A stretch of 64,000 nt of DNA from CBDBCK01 sp965203345 (GCA_965203345.1 CBDBCK010000028.1:868001-932000); one strand, 5' to 3'. Shown: positions 17,658 to 28,117, counted from the first letter of the stretch. Translations and numbers: made by a program. The notes: generated by a model not told the origin, from the sequence alone.

Positions 17658-18650
17658 TTGACTGAAGTTGAAGAGTTACTGAAAGATAAAGATATTGATA
17701 TGCAAATGAACAAGCTGGATCCGAATCGTCCTACTCTTGATTACGCGCTGGAAGTGCGGGACCTCAGTAAGAGTTACGGTTCTCACAAAGCGGTGTCCGG
17801 CGTGTCCTTCAGAGTAAAGCCCGGAGAGGTGTTCGGTTTACTCGGTCCCAACGGAGCGGGTAAGACAACCACCATGAGAATGATGTCTGGAGTTCTGCCG
17901 CCGAGTAGCGGCGAAATGCGCGTGTTGGGTATAGACGTTGTGAAGCGTCCGAGGGACGTTCGCCGCGTGATGGGCGTCGTTACGCAGTTTGACGGCCTGG
18001 ACGACGCCGTGGACGTGCATACTAACCTGGTAAGTTTTGGTCATCTGTGCGGTATGAGCTGGAAGAACGCCAAGGATAGGGCAGACCAGGTTCTGCGTTT
18101 TATGGACCTGGACAGGAGAGCTTCCGATAGCATCTGGACGCTTTCAGGAGGTATGAAAAGACGACTGGCCGTGGCGAGAGTCCTTATGCCTTCACCCCAG
18201 GTGATTATCATGGACGAACCCACTACCGGCCTGGACCCTAACAGCCGTAATAAACTTTGGGAACAGCTAAGGAGTATGCGCAGGGCGGGCACAACTATTT
18301 TGATGTCCACTCACTACATGGAGGAGGCATACGCTCTCTGCAATCGAATAATGATCATTGACAACGGCGTGTCTCTCGTTGAAGGATCTCCGTCCGAGCT
18401 TGTGAGTCAATACGTAGGCCATACTTTGGCCGAGCTTACCTTGTCTGATGAGAAGGCGGCGGTTAGTACACGCTTGCACCTCAAGGAGAAGGCGTTCAAA
18501 TTTTTTGGTGGCGGGTCTACTTTAAAAGTGCCTCTGAACGGGAATAGAGAACCCCCGCCCGGGATGTCAGGCGTTTCAATGAGTGTGCGTCCGGCTAACC
18601 TGGAGGACGTCTTTATGGTTCTGACGGGTAAGGAGCTGGAAGAAGAATGA
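17658..18650 (+). CDS. ABC transporter ATP-binding protein, DrrA-like
   Basis: ATPase of an ABC-2 type exporter. Walker A GPNGAGKTT, signature LSGGMKRRLAVAR and Walker B VIIMDEPTTGLDP are complete, and a DrrA-type C-terminal extension of about 90 residues follows. The frame opens at a TTG; an ATG at 17700 (residue 15) is a possible alternative. Overlaps the permease gene by ATGA, so translationally coupled. DrrAB-like pairs export antibiotics, lipids or polysaccharides; the substrate is not evident. Confidence 0.93.
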   Translation: MTEVEELLKDKDIDMQMNKLDPNRPTLDYALEVRDLSKSYGSHKAVSGVSFRVKPGEVFGLLGPNGAGKTTTMRMMSGVLPPSSGEMRVLGIDVVKRPRDVRRVMGVVTQFDGLDDAVDVHTNLVSFGHLCGMSWKNAKDRADQVLRFMDLDRRASDSIWTLSGGMKRRLAVARVLMPSPQVIIMDEPTTGLDPNSRNKLWEQLRSMRRAGTTILMSTHYMEEAYALCNRIMIIDNGVSLVEGSPSELVSQYVGHTLAELTLSDEKAAVSTRLHLKEKAFKFFGGGSTLKVPLNGNREPPPGMSGVSMSVRPANLEDVFMVLTGKELEEE

Positions 18651-19429
18651 ACCTGGCGCGCATGGAAATGCCGGACTTTCATGTAACCTTTGCGGTATGG
18701 CGTCATCAATACGCAAGATTTTCGCGGTATTGGCGTCTTCATTCCACGTGGCTGTTTGTAGAACCTGCCATAGTGCTTTTGGCAGTGGCAGTAGGAGTAG
18801 GCAGGCTTGTGGGAGAGGTAGAGAGCGGGCTTTCGTACGCCGTCTTTGTAACGCCCGGCTTGATAATGGGACACGCTATGTTTTTGGCGCTGTTTGAAAC
18901 CTCCTGGAACGCTCATAGCCGGATAGTCAACGGTCTTTACGAGACGCAACTTTCTGCTCCGGCAACGCTGTTTGAGATAACTTTGGGCGACATGAGCTGG
19001 GCGGTTACCAGATCGGTTCTATCCGTTGCTTCTATGACGGCCTTTGCCTTTGCCTTTGGGTGGCTCGAATCCTGGACCGCTATCGGGCTTGTCATTCCGG
19101 CGGTGTTGGTGGGGGTTATGTTTGCAGCTATGGGGTATCTGTTTTCGGCGACTGTTCCGTATGTAGCTTTTCTTTCAATAGTATTCACGTTAGTCGGGAC
19201 TCCTTTTTTCTTCTTCAGCGGAACTTTTTTCCCTCTTGACATACTCCCTGGCTGGGCGGAGGTAATCGGATATCTTCTACCGCTTCGTCCCGCGGTTTCC
19301 ATAGCAAGGGGCATAGCCGCGGCCGAGCTGAACATAAGCCACTTGTGGGATTTTCTATACATCATCGGACTTACGGCGGTAATGTGGCCAGTCGGAGTAT
19401 TTCTGTTGCGTAGAAGGTTGATGAGATAA
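18647..19429 (+). CDS. ABC-2 type transporter permease, DrrB/NodJ-like
   Basis: Six-helix ABC-2 permease. The family block near residue 190 (GTPFFFFSGTFFPLDILPGWAEVI, given here by its residues GTP, FSG, FPLD and LP) and the closing PLRPAVSIARG segment are typical of NodJ/DrrB. Begins within the stop of its ATPase gene. 260 residues is normal. Together the two genes make a complete half-and-half exporter. Confidence 0.92.
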   Translation: MNLARMEMPDFHVTFAVWRHQYARFSRYWRLHSTWLFVEPAIVLLAVAVGVGRLVGEVESGLSYAVFVTPGLIMGHAMFLALFETSWNAHSRIVNGLYETQLSAPATLFEITLGDMSWAVTRSVLSVASMTAFAFAFGWLESWTAIGLVIPAVLVGVMFAAMGYLFSATVPYVAFLSIVFTLVGTPFFFFSGTFFPLDILPGWAEVIGYLLPLRPAVSIARGIAAAELNISHLWDFLYIIGLTAVMWPVGVFLLRRRLMR

Positions 19430-19453
19430 CCTCGGTTTCTACGGCTTGGGAGC

Positions 19454-19483
19454 TTGCCGTTCTGTTTTAATAAGGTTTATATG
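19454..19483 (+). promoter_or_regulatory. Probable sigma-70 promoter of tRNA-Ser
   Basis: TTGCCG (19454-19459) and TATATG (19478-19483) are separated by 18 bases; transcription would start about ten bases before the tRNA at 19501. Both hexamers match the housekeeping consensus at four or five of six positions. Confidence 0.5.
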
Positions 19484-19500
19484 TTGTGTTTGTGCGCCAA

Positions 19501-19590
19501 GGAGGGATCGCATAGTGGTCTAGTGCGCCCGCCTGCTAAGCGGGTAGGGGGGCAACCCTCTCGCGGGTTCGAATCCCGCTCCCTCCGCCA
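19501..19590 (+). tRNA. tRNA-Ser (anticodon GCU)
   Basis: Class II tRNA of 90 bases. The acceptor stem pairs GGAGGGA with TCCCTCC, the anticodon loop CTGCTAA gives GCT, a long variable arm GGGGGGCAACCCTC is present as expected for serine, the T loop is GGTTCGAATCC, and CCA is encoded. Reads AGC/AGU serine codons. It stands alone, flanked by an ABC exporter and by the accessory helicase-methylase island that begins 125 bases downstream. Confidence 0.96.
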
Positions 19591-19601
19591 TAAAACTTGA
19601 G

Positions 19602-19638
19602 CACCTTTCATTTTTAAAGGGTGATCGCAAAGTTTTTT
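19602..19638 (+). terminator. Possible weak terminator after tRNA-Ser
   Basis: CACCTTT (19602-19608) can pair with AAAGGGTG (19616-19623) across a seven-base loop with one bulge, and six T follow at 19633-19638. The gap between stem and T-run is longer than usual, so this is tentative. Confidence 0.25.
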
Positions 19639-19714
19639 AATTCCCCACCTCAGTAGCAGTCCTTTAGGCGCGGATTCAGATACGGCTTTTCTCTACGTGT
19701 AACGGGACATCAAA

Positions 19715-21607
19715 CTAGAAAGTAAGTGATTCTTCCGTTTTAGCTGAAATTTTTATATCCTGCAAGAATTCACATAAGCCGACCCGACTCCATATCTTTC
19801 CGCCAGTGGTTACGATTTGATTGCTTTGGGTGTTCTGTCTACGAGACTGTCCGTAGGGTATTTCCCTGCTCCAACTCACAGTTAGCTCTTTTTTCGCTCT
19901 CGTAAAGCCAACAAACAAAAGCCTCCGCTGTTCCTGTTTCCATTCGTAGTCCGTCAGATATTCGGAGTAATTATCACCGGGAATGTTACCTTTGTTGCAT
20001 CCTATTATAAAAACGTATTCTGCCTCTAATCCTTTTGAAGCGATAAGAGTCATGACCCTTATGACTCCTTCTCCCGTTTCAAGCGTCCTTGAATAATCAA
20101 TAAATTTACGGTAAAGCGACTTAATATCATCATCATCATCCTTGAGCCCTACAAATATATTTCTTAGATCCGTCAACTCCATATTAGCGGGAGGAATAAT
20201 AGCATCCAATATTTCATCTAAGTTTGCTTTATCTTCATCTTCGTGCTGTTTCACAAATCGCCTGACTTCCTGCAAGTGTGTGCAAAGAGATCTGATCCTG
20301 CTTTTTCGCTGATCAAAATCATTCGGGTCAGCTTTTTGGATAGCATCCCGCACATTTCTATATTTCCGTTTTAGTTCCTTAAATTCCTTGGAGAAATGAT
20401 ACTTGTCCTTCAACCCTGCGTAGGTCCTTGTTCTCAAAATGGAGGATGGCTTTGCAAGAATACCAAGCAGAAGGATCTTCTCCTGCTCAATTTTGGAGTA
20501 TTCGTTCTTTACAAGAAACTTGAACGATGAGCCATTTGGAAGTTGACGAGTTTCTGCATACTTCACAAAATCAATCCCCAATTTTTTGCGCGGTACAAGC
20601 ACGATAATATCCTGAGGGCCAGTTCCATCTTTGATTAGTTGGAGAATGGAATTGAAAACAAAGGAATATTCGTCATCCTGTTTGGATTTTTGTTTCTGCA
20701 AAAATCTACCTTTAATGGCATCTGGTAACGGCTCTAAAAATTTCTTTCGAGTTGGTTCGCCTTGGCATAAGAGTTGATTTGCTGCATTAATAATGTCCTT
20801 TGCGCAACGACCAGAATAAGTTAGCGAGTGTTTCTCAACGTTATCTGATTCAGCAAAAGACATTATCCCTTCAGGATGCGCATGTTTGAAGCTGTAGATG
20901 GACTGATCTGGGTCGCCTACCACCAGAACCAGCTCGGAATTTGCTCCGAGCAAAGCGACGAACTCTTGCTCAAGCTTGTTTAAGTCCTGGTACTCGTCTA
21001 CAAAAATATATTGAGGCTTTTCTATAAAAGCCGATTTGATATTCTTCGCCAAGGCAACGGCGTGATAAACAATTTCTTCCATCATTGCGGCTTCATGCTC
21101 ATCAAGCCAATTTATAACAGCTGCCTTAAACCTTCTTTTGGTACAATCCTCATTAAATACTTCGTCATGTGGTTTCACCGCCCAGCCTGCACTAAATTCA
21201 CCTAGTATTTTTCTGAGTTCGCGTTTGTCAGTACCTAGTAATATTTTCAAGTCAGATAGCATCACTTCTTTCTCAAAATCTATCACAATTGACTCAACTC
21301 TTTTTCTAATATCGTGATTGTCTTCCGAGAGTAAGAAGGAAAGGCAGAACGAGTGCAAGGTAGAAGCGCGAGGAACCCTGTTAAAACCTTTTACTTTCTC
21401 TCTCAGGTCTTGGGCTGATAAACGTGAAAAGGAAATTAGCAGGATTTCATCCGTGTCAATTTTATAGTTCTCAATGACCTGCCTGGCTTTGGGCACCAGA
21501 ATACCTTTTGTCTTTCCGCTCCCTGGCCCCGCAATGACACAGATTTTTTGAGAGGACGAATTCAGGATTTCTGCAAATTTGGGACTATTGCCTTTAATGC
21601 TGTTCAT
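19715..21607 (-). CDS. UvrD/PcrA-like superfamily 1 helicase
   Basis: SF1A ATP-dependent DNA helicase. Motif I is AGPGSGKT (residues 27-34), motif Ia ISFSRLSAQDL, motif II FVDEYQD (near 203), motif III VVGDPDQSIYSF, and motifs V/VI MTLIASKGLEAEYVFI and RRLLFVGFTRAKKEL. 630 residues is shorter than UvrD (about 720); the middle holds a charged helical insert. It is the last gene of a coupled operon: its ATG shares one base with the methylase stop (TAATG). In this setting a defence role is more likely than repair (inference). Confidence 0.9.
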   Translation of the reverse strand: MNSIKGNSPKFAEILNSSSQKICVIAGPGSGKTKGILVPKARQVIENYKIDTDEILLISFSRLSAQDLREKVKGFNRVPRASTLHSFCLSFLLSEDNHDIRKRVESIVIDFEKEVMLSDLKILLGTDKRELRKILGEFSAGWAVKPHDEVFNEDCTKRRFKAAVINWLDEHEAAMMEEIVYHAVALAKNIKSAFIEKPQYIFVDEYQDLNKLEQEFVALLGANSELVLVVGDPDQSIYSFKHAHPEGIMSFAESDNVEKHSLTYSGRCAKDIINAANQLLCQGEPTRKKFLEPLPDAIKGRFLQKQKSKQDDEYSFVFNSILQLIKDGTGPQDIIVLVPRKKLGIDFVKYAETRQLPNGSSFKFLVKNEYSKIEQEKILLLGILAKPSSILRTRTYAGLKDKYHFSKEFKELKRKYRNVRDAIQKADPNDFDQRKSRIRSLCTHLQEVRRFVKQHEDEDKANLDEILDAIIPPANMELTDLRNIFVGLKDDDDDIKSLYRKFIDYSRTLETGEGVIRVMTLIASKGLEAEYVFIIGCNKGNIPGDNYSEYLTDYEWKQEQRRLLFVGFTRAKKELTVSWSREIPYGQSRRQNTQSNQIVTTGGKIWSRVGLCEFLQDIKISAKTEESLTF

Positions 21608-24600
21608 TATGAATTACCCTGCTCAACAATCTTTATCTCCTCGTCAGTCAGGTCGTAGAGTTGATAGACGAGCTGGTCAATCTGTTTTTCGTGCTCGTGT
21701 ACTTTGGCTTGCTTGGCGGGGTTTTCTAGATAGTCGTCCTCTTCAGTGATGGTTAGAATTTTGTCAACTATGTTTACGATGGCATTGGGATTGCCGATCT
21801 TGAATGGAAGTTCATTGACTAACCCAATTTTGACTTGAGCGAGTGTTTTCCCCTCTTCCTGCGACAAAAGATGATAAAAGGTATTGAGCAGCTTGCTGTT
21901 CAATAGAGCCATGGCATACTTCAGCGAAATATCATCACGCTTTGGAAGAATGGTAAAAAGAGTGTTATCTGTGTAATAGAGCCCCTGTTTTTCACTCTGA
22001 ATTGCCACAACAAGATCGTCATCTGACTGCCTCATGAGTAGGCGTTCTGGTTTGTGGTGATTTTCAATATTTCCGCGGAATTGCCAATACTCGTTATGCT
22101 TACTAGGCCTTCCTTTTCGTCCAATGCCTTTTTGATTGGGTTTAGGTCTGTAATTAATATCACAATATTTATATTTTGCGTTTTTTCTGTCCCAAAAAAT
22201 TCCCCACCGTTCAGTCTGTTTGCCTTGTAATAAACGATGCAATCCTGCTTTTACCTTCTCTTTGAAAAAGATTTTCCCCCGACAATTTCCAGAGTCAATA
22301 CCAGTATCAAGAACTTTAAGATGCGCACTGACTGTTTCCAAATTTAGGAGGCGTGAATATACTCTAAAAATCGGCGAAGCAAAAATTAATCTTTCATTGG
22401 GTAAGGTGGAAATAACATTATAAGAAACAGGTCCGAGTGATTCGTACTCAAATTTTGGGTATATGAAATGGCCAGATTCATAACCTCTGCCTCGCTTATC
22501 TTTTTGTGCAACAAACACGGCGGTATAAATCATTGCGCTAAAAGTTTCTATCGGACACCGGATGAGTTTGTGCAGGGTATGATTTAACAATAGACGCCTT
22601 ACTCGTCTCTTACTAGATAGACTGATAAAGCTGTCATTGGTGATGAAGCTTACAATGCCATCATCGCGGGTATTCTCTATCCCGCGAAAGATAAAGTGAA
22701 CGTATAAATCATCCGACCAGCTTTTTACCTTTCCTCTTTTTTCTTCAGTGAAATGGTTCTCTAATTCGTTGATAGTGCTTGAGTGTAGGTGTTCTTTTTT
22801 GACGTACGGCGGATTGGCTATCACCACATCAAACCCTTTCTTCTCGTGGAATATTTCCGAGAAGTACACCTCAAAATCAAAGTCTTTGCGGCCGTTGGTG
22901 ATTTGACTGATGAGCTCGTCAATCTGTTTTTGATATTCCTGCTTTTTACTCGTGCTGGTTTCGTTGAAGTGAAGCGGCTTTAGTTCTTCCAGTTTGTTGA
23001 ATAAGTCGGCGTTAAAAAGGTCTTTCTCTACGCTCAAAAGCGAATTACCTTGCATGATTTTGTAGTCCAGGTTGGGCAAGGGCTTAATATCCTCGCGCTC
23101 TTCCTCGTCTACGACAAGCGAAAGCCAAAGCCGTAGCTTTGCAATCTCCACTGCTCCGGGGTCAATATCCACCCCGTACAGGCAGTTCTGAATCGCCTGT
23201 CGTTTGAAGTGATAGGGCGATCGTTCGCCATTTTCACCCCCGTTTTCGTCAATGTGGGGAGTGAGTGCGTTTCGCGCCCTGATGATCTCATTCATCATCC
23301 CGACAATAAAGGCGCCAGATCCAATGGCAGGATCGCAAACGCGGATTGACGCCAGACTTTCATCTATAGGGTTGGCATGGTTCCGTACCGTCTCCGAGAG
23401 TTTGAAGGCGTAACGTTCAGTTTCGCGGCCTTCGTTTACTACGCGGCTGTCGTTTTCAATCGTAGATTCCCCGGATTGTATCAGCGTCTCAATGTCCTCT
23501 TTGTTGACACGAGGCTCTTGTCGATGTTCTCTCGTCATGTCGAGTTGGGTTTTGTTCGTTTCATTTCCGAGCATTCCCACCTGAGGGTCGCCCAGTTTTT
23601 CATACGACACCGTTTCGGGATTGAGTGAGTTGTAAAGATAGTTGATGAGGCTTTGCTGGCACATGTAATGGACGATCTCACGAGGGGTGTAGTAGGTGCC
23701 TTTGGACTTGCGGTCTTTCACCTCCAGGAGATTTTCAAAGACCTTGCCGAGCATCTCCGGGTCAACGGCTACCTCTTTTTCCAGAGGTTCGTCCTCTTTG
23801 ACCGTGAAGTTGTAGCGGTCGAAGATATTCAAAATACCGTCGCCCGTATCACCCTCTTTTGTCTTGCGGTTGTTGGAAAAAAGATGGTCAGGAAGCATGA
23901 CGTCGGTATTTACCCAGTCATACTCTTTTATCGGGTCAAACAAGCCACCGTTCAGAAATGGAATGCGACAGTCAAAGCGGCTGTAGTAGTCTTCGTAACG
24001 CTCCCGTTGCAGGGCTTCGTAAAAAAGCGGCTCCAGAATATCGTTGAAAAAGTTTTTGTAGTCGCCGTGCTTTTTTTTAAAAAGTTCTCGCAAGAAATGT
24101 CTTGAGCCAGAACCCCATGCCATGCCTCGCTTGACGCCAAACCAGCCTTTCTTTTGGAGAAAATAGAGGAATACAATCTGTCCTAACAGCTTTTTTGCAA
24201 AATCAGCGGTATCAATGCTTTTCTCTTTGAAAGCGGCTTCAACCCTGGCGTCTTTATTTAACAGCTCATCAAGCACCTCCTTAAGACGCAGGAAGAGCTC
24301 GCGGTATTTCTCGAAAAATTCCTTGGTAACCGGTTCAACGCTGAATGCATCTTCCAGCTCCCCAAGTGAGGGGTTGACTTCGTCATCTATAAGAATCGGC
24401 AGTAGGCGGCTTTGTGCGGTGTGGCTGTTTTCGTTTTCTCCGACCAGGAACGAGTAACGGCGGGCGGGGGTAATCTCTTCTTCCACCTCGCCCTTTTCAT
24501 TGAACCTGTATCCCATCTTCACGAGCGAGAAGCGCCAGTCTGCGCCATTGGGCGCGACAAACGCTACCAGCGCCGCTGCTTTACGAATCTCCGGCTTCTG

Positions 24601-24906
24601 CCGGCTACGCAGGTACCTGTCAACGTAATTTCTTTGCTTCGTTCTGGCATGCTCCAGTGAGGTTTCTAGTTTCAGGTGAACGATGAGGATATCAATGATC
24701 TTTTCGTCTGGACCTGTGTATTGGCCGATGCGTTCAACAAGCCGTATAGAATCGGCAAAGGCGTCAAAGATAAGTTTGCCTCTATAGGTGAACGTTTTTT
24801 CCTCAACGTGGTTCAGCAGATTTTTGACCAGATAGACAAAGCGTTCTTTATTGAAAGAACTTTGCAGTGTTTTCTGTACTAGTCTTTGAGCGGCTGATTT
24901 TTGCAT
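21607..24906 (-). CDS. Eco57I-type N6-adenine DNA methyltransferase
   Basis: Large gamma-class adenine methylase. Motif I for S-adenosylmethionine is DPAIGSGAF near residue 527, and the catalytic motif IV is NPPY near residue 699 (VIANPPYVKKEHL). A helical N-terminal region with YYTPREIVHYM precedes it, and the C-terminal 300 residues resemble a TaqI/Eco57I target-recognition domain. No PD-(D/E)XK nuclease motif is obvious at the N-terminus, unlike type IIG enzymes, so cleavage, if any, must come from a partner. 1099 residues. Shares one base with each neighbour's start or stop, TAATG in both cases. Confidence 0.9.
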   Translation of the reverse strand: MQKSAAQRLVQKTLQSSFNKERFVYLVKNLLNHVEEKTFTYRGKLIFDAFADSIRLVERIGQYTGPDEKIIDILIVHLKLETSLEHARTKQRNYVDRYLRSRQKPEIRKAAALVAFVAPNGADWRFSLVKMGYRFNEKGEVEEEITPARRYSFLVGENENSHTAQSRLLPILIDDEVNPSLGELEDAFSVEPVTKEFFEKYRELFLRLKEVLDELLNKDARVEAAFKEKSIDTADFAKKLLGQIVFLYFLQKKGWFGVKRGMAWGSGSRHFLRELFKKKHGDYKNFFNDILEPLFYEALQRERYEDYYSRFDCRIPFLNGGLFDPIKEYDWVNTDVMLPDHLFSNNRKTKEGDTGDGILNIFDRYNFTVKEDEPLEKEVAVDPEMLGKVFENLLEVKDRKSKGTYYTPREIVHYMCQQSLINYLYNSLNPETVSYEKLGDPQVGMLGNETNKTQLDMTREHRQEPRVNKEDIETLIQSGESTIENDSRVVNEGRETERYAFKLSETVRNHANPIDESLASIRVCDPAIGSGAFIVGMMNEIIRARNALTPHIDENGGENGERSPYHFKRQAIQNCLYGVDIDPGAVEIAKLRLWLSLVVDEEEREDIKPLPNLDYKIMQGNSLLSVEKDLFNADLFNKLEELKPLHFNETSTSKKQEYQKQIDELISQITNGRKDFDFEVYFSEIFHEKKGFDVVIANPPYVKKEHLHSSTINELENHFTEEKRGKVKSWSDDLYVHFIFRGIENTRDDGIVSFITNDSFISLSSKRRVRRLLLNHTLHKLIRCPIETFSAMIYTAVFVAQKDKRGRGYESGHFIYPKFEYESLGPVSYNVISTLPNERLIFASPIFRVYSRLLNLETVSAHLKVLDTGIDSGNCRGKIFFKEKVKAGLHRLLQGKQTERWGIFWDRKNAKYKYCDINYRPKPNQKGIGRKGRPSKHNEYWQFRGNIENHHKPERLLMRQSDDDLVVAIQSEKQGLYYTDNTLFTILPKRDDISLKYAMALLNSKLLNTFYHLLSQEEGKTLAQVKIGLVNELPFKIGNPNAIVNIVDKILTITEEDDYLENPAKQAKVHEHEKQIDQLVYQLYDLTDEEIKIVEQGNS

Positions 24907-27900
24907 TATTCACCGATGAGGTATTCGGATAAAATTACTTCCCTTGGCCCGGAGGTATGCGCGGCGCTTTCGGCGATATGGCTTTCCAGCAATTCATCCG
25001 GAATATTGTTTTTCAGAATAGCTAACACTTTGAGCGGGCTAGGCTGGCCGGTTTTGGTTTCTTGACTGATCGCTCTGAGCACGGTCTTCACCGTCTGCTT
25101 GGGCAGGGCGCCTTCTTCAAGGCGGTTCATTACTTGCTTGAGGTGTGTCTCCTGCTCTTCGGTGTATTGCCGGAGGTCCTCTATAGCCTTGAGGATTTTG
25201 AGTACCTGCATGGTGCTATCCCTGCCTCTGCGCGGGGCTTTGAATTCTACGGCTTCTTCAGTTGTGGCAAAAGTAAACGCCTGTTTGTTTTTATCCAACT
25301 TGTCGTGAAAGTCTGCCGGGAGTTTTTCCCTTGGAGTTGTAACCTCCGCTTCAAGTCGGCTCGCCGCGCTCATAAAACCAGTCTCTTCGGCGTCACCTTC
25401 GCTAACAAGGAAAAATTTCTGGAGTTTTCCTTTCCTGAAATAGGTTAGGAGCTGATTTTCTTTGCCCGCGTCATTCTTGGCAGTTCGTGCTTTCTTGGGG
25501 AGCCGCTTTACCTTTTCAAACAGGTCGGGGTCATTGTCGCGAATGCCTCGTATAACCTGCAAATACTTTAGTTCGCTTTCATCTTCCTCGTCTTCTCCCG
25601 TGATGGTCTTCCTGGAAGTAAGCTGGTCGAAAAGCTCGTGCGATTCAATAGTCTCGCTTTCGGTCAGCAGCCGGGCGTCCGAGCCTAAAAGGGTGATAAA
25701 CGTCTGTATCTTTGCTTCGGCGGCTTCTTCAAGCTTTATCTGGTTGTTGGACTGTTCCGTCGGGAAGAAGTTGAAGCTGTAAATCTTTTCAAATGGGGTG
25801 TCCAAACGGTTAATACGCCCGACGCGCTGCATAAGACGCGTAGGATTCCACGGAATATCGTAGTTTATAACAACGTTGGAGCGGTGCAGGTTGACACCCT
25901 CGGATAGAACTTCTGTTGTGATAAGGATTCTGTAGTCATCTTTGGGTAAGGGAGCGCGGGCGTCAAAGTTTTCAATAACCTTTTCCCTTGTTGCCGCGCT
26001 AGAGGCACCGCTAAAGGCGAGTAGTTCGTTCGGGAACTTTTCCTCAAGCTTTTCGACAAGATAGCAGGCAGTTTCTTTTGACTCGGTGAAGACAATGAGC
26101 TTGTTTTTCTTCAAAACTGGTCGGGTGGAAAGAAGCTCTATAAAAGACAGGAGTTTCGGATCGCGCTTTACTCCGCGCCAGAGCTCTTGAATCTCTTTCA
26201 AGCTCGCGAGGTCATTTTCCAGGTCCCTTTTCAGTTGGTCGGTAAAATCTTCTGCAGGATACCTTCTCGCCTTGCCGCTCTTCAGCAGTTTTTCAATCGC
26301 CTCCTCATCGTCGTAATCCAAAACCTCAAAAAGTTTTCTGGCGTATCCTTTGCTGAAGTAGACGTTGCCCCTATCAAACTCTTTGAGGAACAGATCATGA
26401 TAAGAGATGAAACGGTCAACTGTATTGCGAAAGGCATAAAAACTGCTTTCCAACCGCTTGATGAGCAAAATCTTCATGAAGCGGCGCAAGTTTTTCTGTG
26501 ACTGTATTTCTAACTGGTCCAGTCTATCCTCACCTTTGTAATAGAGCAGGGGTGTATACCGTGCGTAGCGGAAATTCCGCGCAATGAGCTCAACGGTTTT
26601 ATTGAATATCTCGTTTTCTTTCTCGTTAAGTTGGTAAAAGGCGGGTTCCGGATTTTCTACCTCGGGGAATTTGAGATTTTGGGTTTTCAGATCATCGGCA
26701 AAGAAGGTTTCAACCTCTTTTCTTGTACGCCGCACCATTAGGAACTTCAAAACGGACTCGCGAGTTGCTCGTGCGTTTTCTCTGGCGGTTCGCATGTATT
26801 GATCGTGGTGTTTCTGGCGATCCAGTTTTTTGATTCTCTGTTCCAAACGGCGAAAGAACAGCTCAAGATTGGGCACATTGGGGATTGTGCTCTTTTTTGC
26901 GTTTTGGAATAACTTGATTTGGCTCAAAATATCTTCTGGTGTGTTGTTGAACGGCGTTGCCGTGACTAACACAACCCTTTTGCCCCGGCAGATTTGAGCA
27001 AGTTTTTCGTATGTAACGTTTGATTCTGTCCGGAAACGGTGCGATTCGTCTACAAAGACATTTTTATACTTCTTCGTTCCGCCGAGGCGTTTGAGTTGAT
27101 CCAGCTTGCCGAAAGATCTAAAATCGGCAGACACGCGGAAGTCCGAAAATACGTTTCGCCAGGAGCCCGGGTTCGCCTCGTCCAGGAGTGCAGGGGGCGC
27201 TAAAACAAGCGTTCTACCGTCAAGCTGGCTTGCGAGCATTGCGGACACATAGGTTTTACCAAGACCGACTACGTCGGAGATAAATACCCCGCCGTACTCT
27301 TCCAGTATTTTTTTAGCGTTTTGAACGGCTTGCTCCTGATATTGCAATTGCTTAAACTCTTCAGGAGCATATTTGAAAGTCATTTCATCGGTTTGGGGAA
27401 TTTCGTCCTTGAAGTACTCGTAGAGAAATTTGAGATAGAGCTCGTACGGCGTGATGCTATTGTTGAGCCATGTTTTTTCCTGAATGGTCTGCAGGTATTT
27501 GTCCCTTACGTCAACGGCGTCTTCCCAGAGGCACTGGAATTTCTGTTTGGCAAATTCATAGTCGGAACGGGTTTTCAGCTCCACGTTGAACTCCAGGTTG
27601 TCCACCAGTCCGGACTGCGTGAAATTACTGGAACCAGTAATAACTCGACCGACGTCGCGGTCATCCTCAGTGAACGACATGACGTACAGCTTGGCGTGGA
27701 TATTCTCTGTTGGGTACGCCCTGATCTCCAGTTTTCCGCTTTGCAGCCATTTCAGAAACTTCGCCACTCCTTCTTCAACTTTCTTGCTGTCTTCCGCTCT
27801 CTCCATTTCTTTGACAAGCGATTTAGAGAAGTGCTCTTTAGTTTCCGCGTGGGAAAATTGAAACTGTTGTTGACGTGCCTGTTTCATCAGATCAAGCGTT

Positions 27901-28103
27901 TTCTGATTGGTGTTGATACCGATAAGGATTCTGATTTTCTTCGTCTCCTCCAGCGATTCGTAGAGGGCATGGAAGCCGCTGGCGTAGAAATAGCCAACGA
28001 GCACGTCAAAAAATTCAGTGTCCTTGATTAGAACCTTGAAGCGTTCAAGGAGGTTTTGTCCCTTTTCGTTTGTGATAAACGTCAGGTCGGAGTGGTTCGT
28101 CAT
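24906..28103 (-). CDS. PLD-like domain fused to SNF2-family helicase
   Basis: Chimera of a phospholipase-D-like N-terminus and an SF2/SNF2 motor. The PLD part has IHAKLYVM near residue 140 and GSSNFTQSG about 25 residues later; the aspartate usual in HxKxxxxD is absent. Motif I is DVVGLGKT near 283, motif II DESH near 357, motif III VTATPFNN and motif VI QRVGRINR near 768 (counted from the upstream TTG at 28121). ATG at 28103 chosen; the TTG at 28121 overlaps the regulator stop and is also possible. Probably translocates on DNA for the linked methylase system; PLD may cut or bind DNA. Confidence 0.9.
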   Translation of the reverse strand: MTNHSDLTFITNEKGQNLLERFKVLIKDTEFFDVLVGYFYASGFHALYESLEETKKIRILIGINTNQKTLDLMKQARQQQFQFSHAETKEHFSKSLVKEMERAEDSKKVEEGVAKFLKWLQSGKLEIRAYPTENIHAKLYVMSFTEDDRDVGRVITGSSNFTQSGLVDNLEFNVELKTRSDYEFAKQKFQCLWEDAVDVRDKYLQTIQEKTWLNNSITPYELYLKFLYEYFKDEIPQTDEMTFKYAPEEFKQLQYQEQAVQNAKKILEEYGGVFISDVVGLGKTYVSAMLASQLDGRTLVLAPPALLDEANPGSWRNVFSDFRVSADFRSFGKLDQLKRLGGTKKYKNVFVDESHRFRTESNVTYEKLAQICRGKRVVLVTATPFNNTPEDILSQIKLFQNAKKSTIPNVPNLELFFRRLEQRIKKLDRQKHHDQYMRTARENARATRESVLKFLMVRRTRKEVETFFADDLKTQNLKFPEVENPEPAFYQLNEKENEIFNKTVELIARNFRYARYTPLLYYKGEDRLDQLEIQSQKNLRRFMKILLIKRLESSFYAFRNTVDRFISYHDLFLKEFDRGNVYFSKGYARKLFEVLDYDDEEAIEKLLKSGKARRYPAEDFTDQLKRDLENDLASLKEIQELWRGVKRDPKLLSFIELLSTRPVLKKNKLIVFTESKETACYLVEKLEEKFPNELLAFSGASSAATREKVIENFDARAPLPKDDYRILITTEVLSEGVNLHRSNVVINYDIPWNPTRLMQRVGRINRLDTPFEKIYSFNFFPTEQSNNQIKLEEAAEAKIQTFITLLGSDARLLTESETIESHELFDQLTSRKTITGEDEEDESELKYLQVIRGIRDNDPDLFEKVKRLPKKARTAKNDAGKENQLLTYFRKGKLQKFFLVSEGDAEETGFMSAASRLEAEVTTPREKLPADFHDKLDKNKQAFTFATTEEAVEFKAPRRGRDSTMQVLKILKAIEDLRQYTEEQETHLKQVMNRLEEGALPKQTVKTVLRAISQETKTGQPSPLKVLAILKNNIPDELLESHIAESAAHTSGPREVILSEYLIGE

Positions 28104-28117
28104 AGCTACTTTTTTAT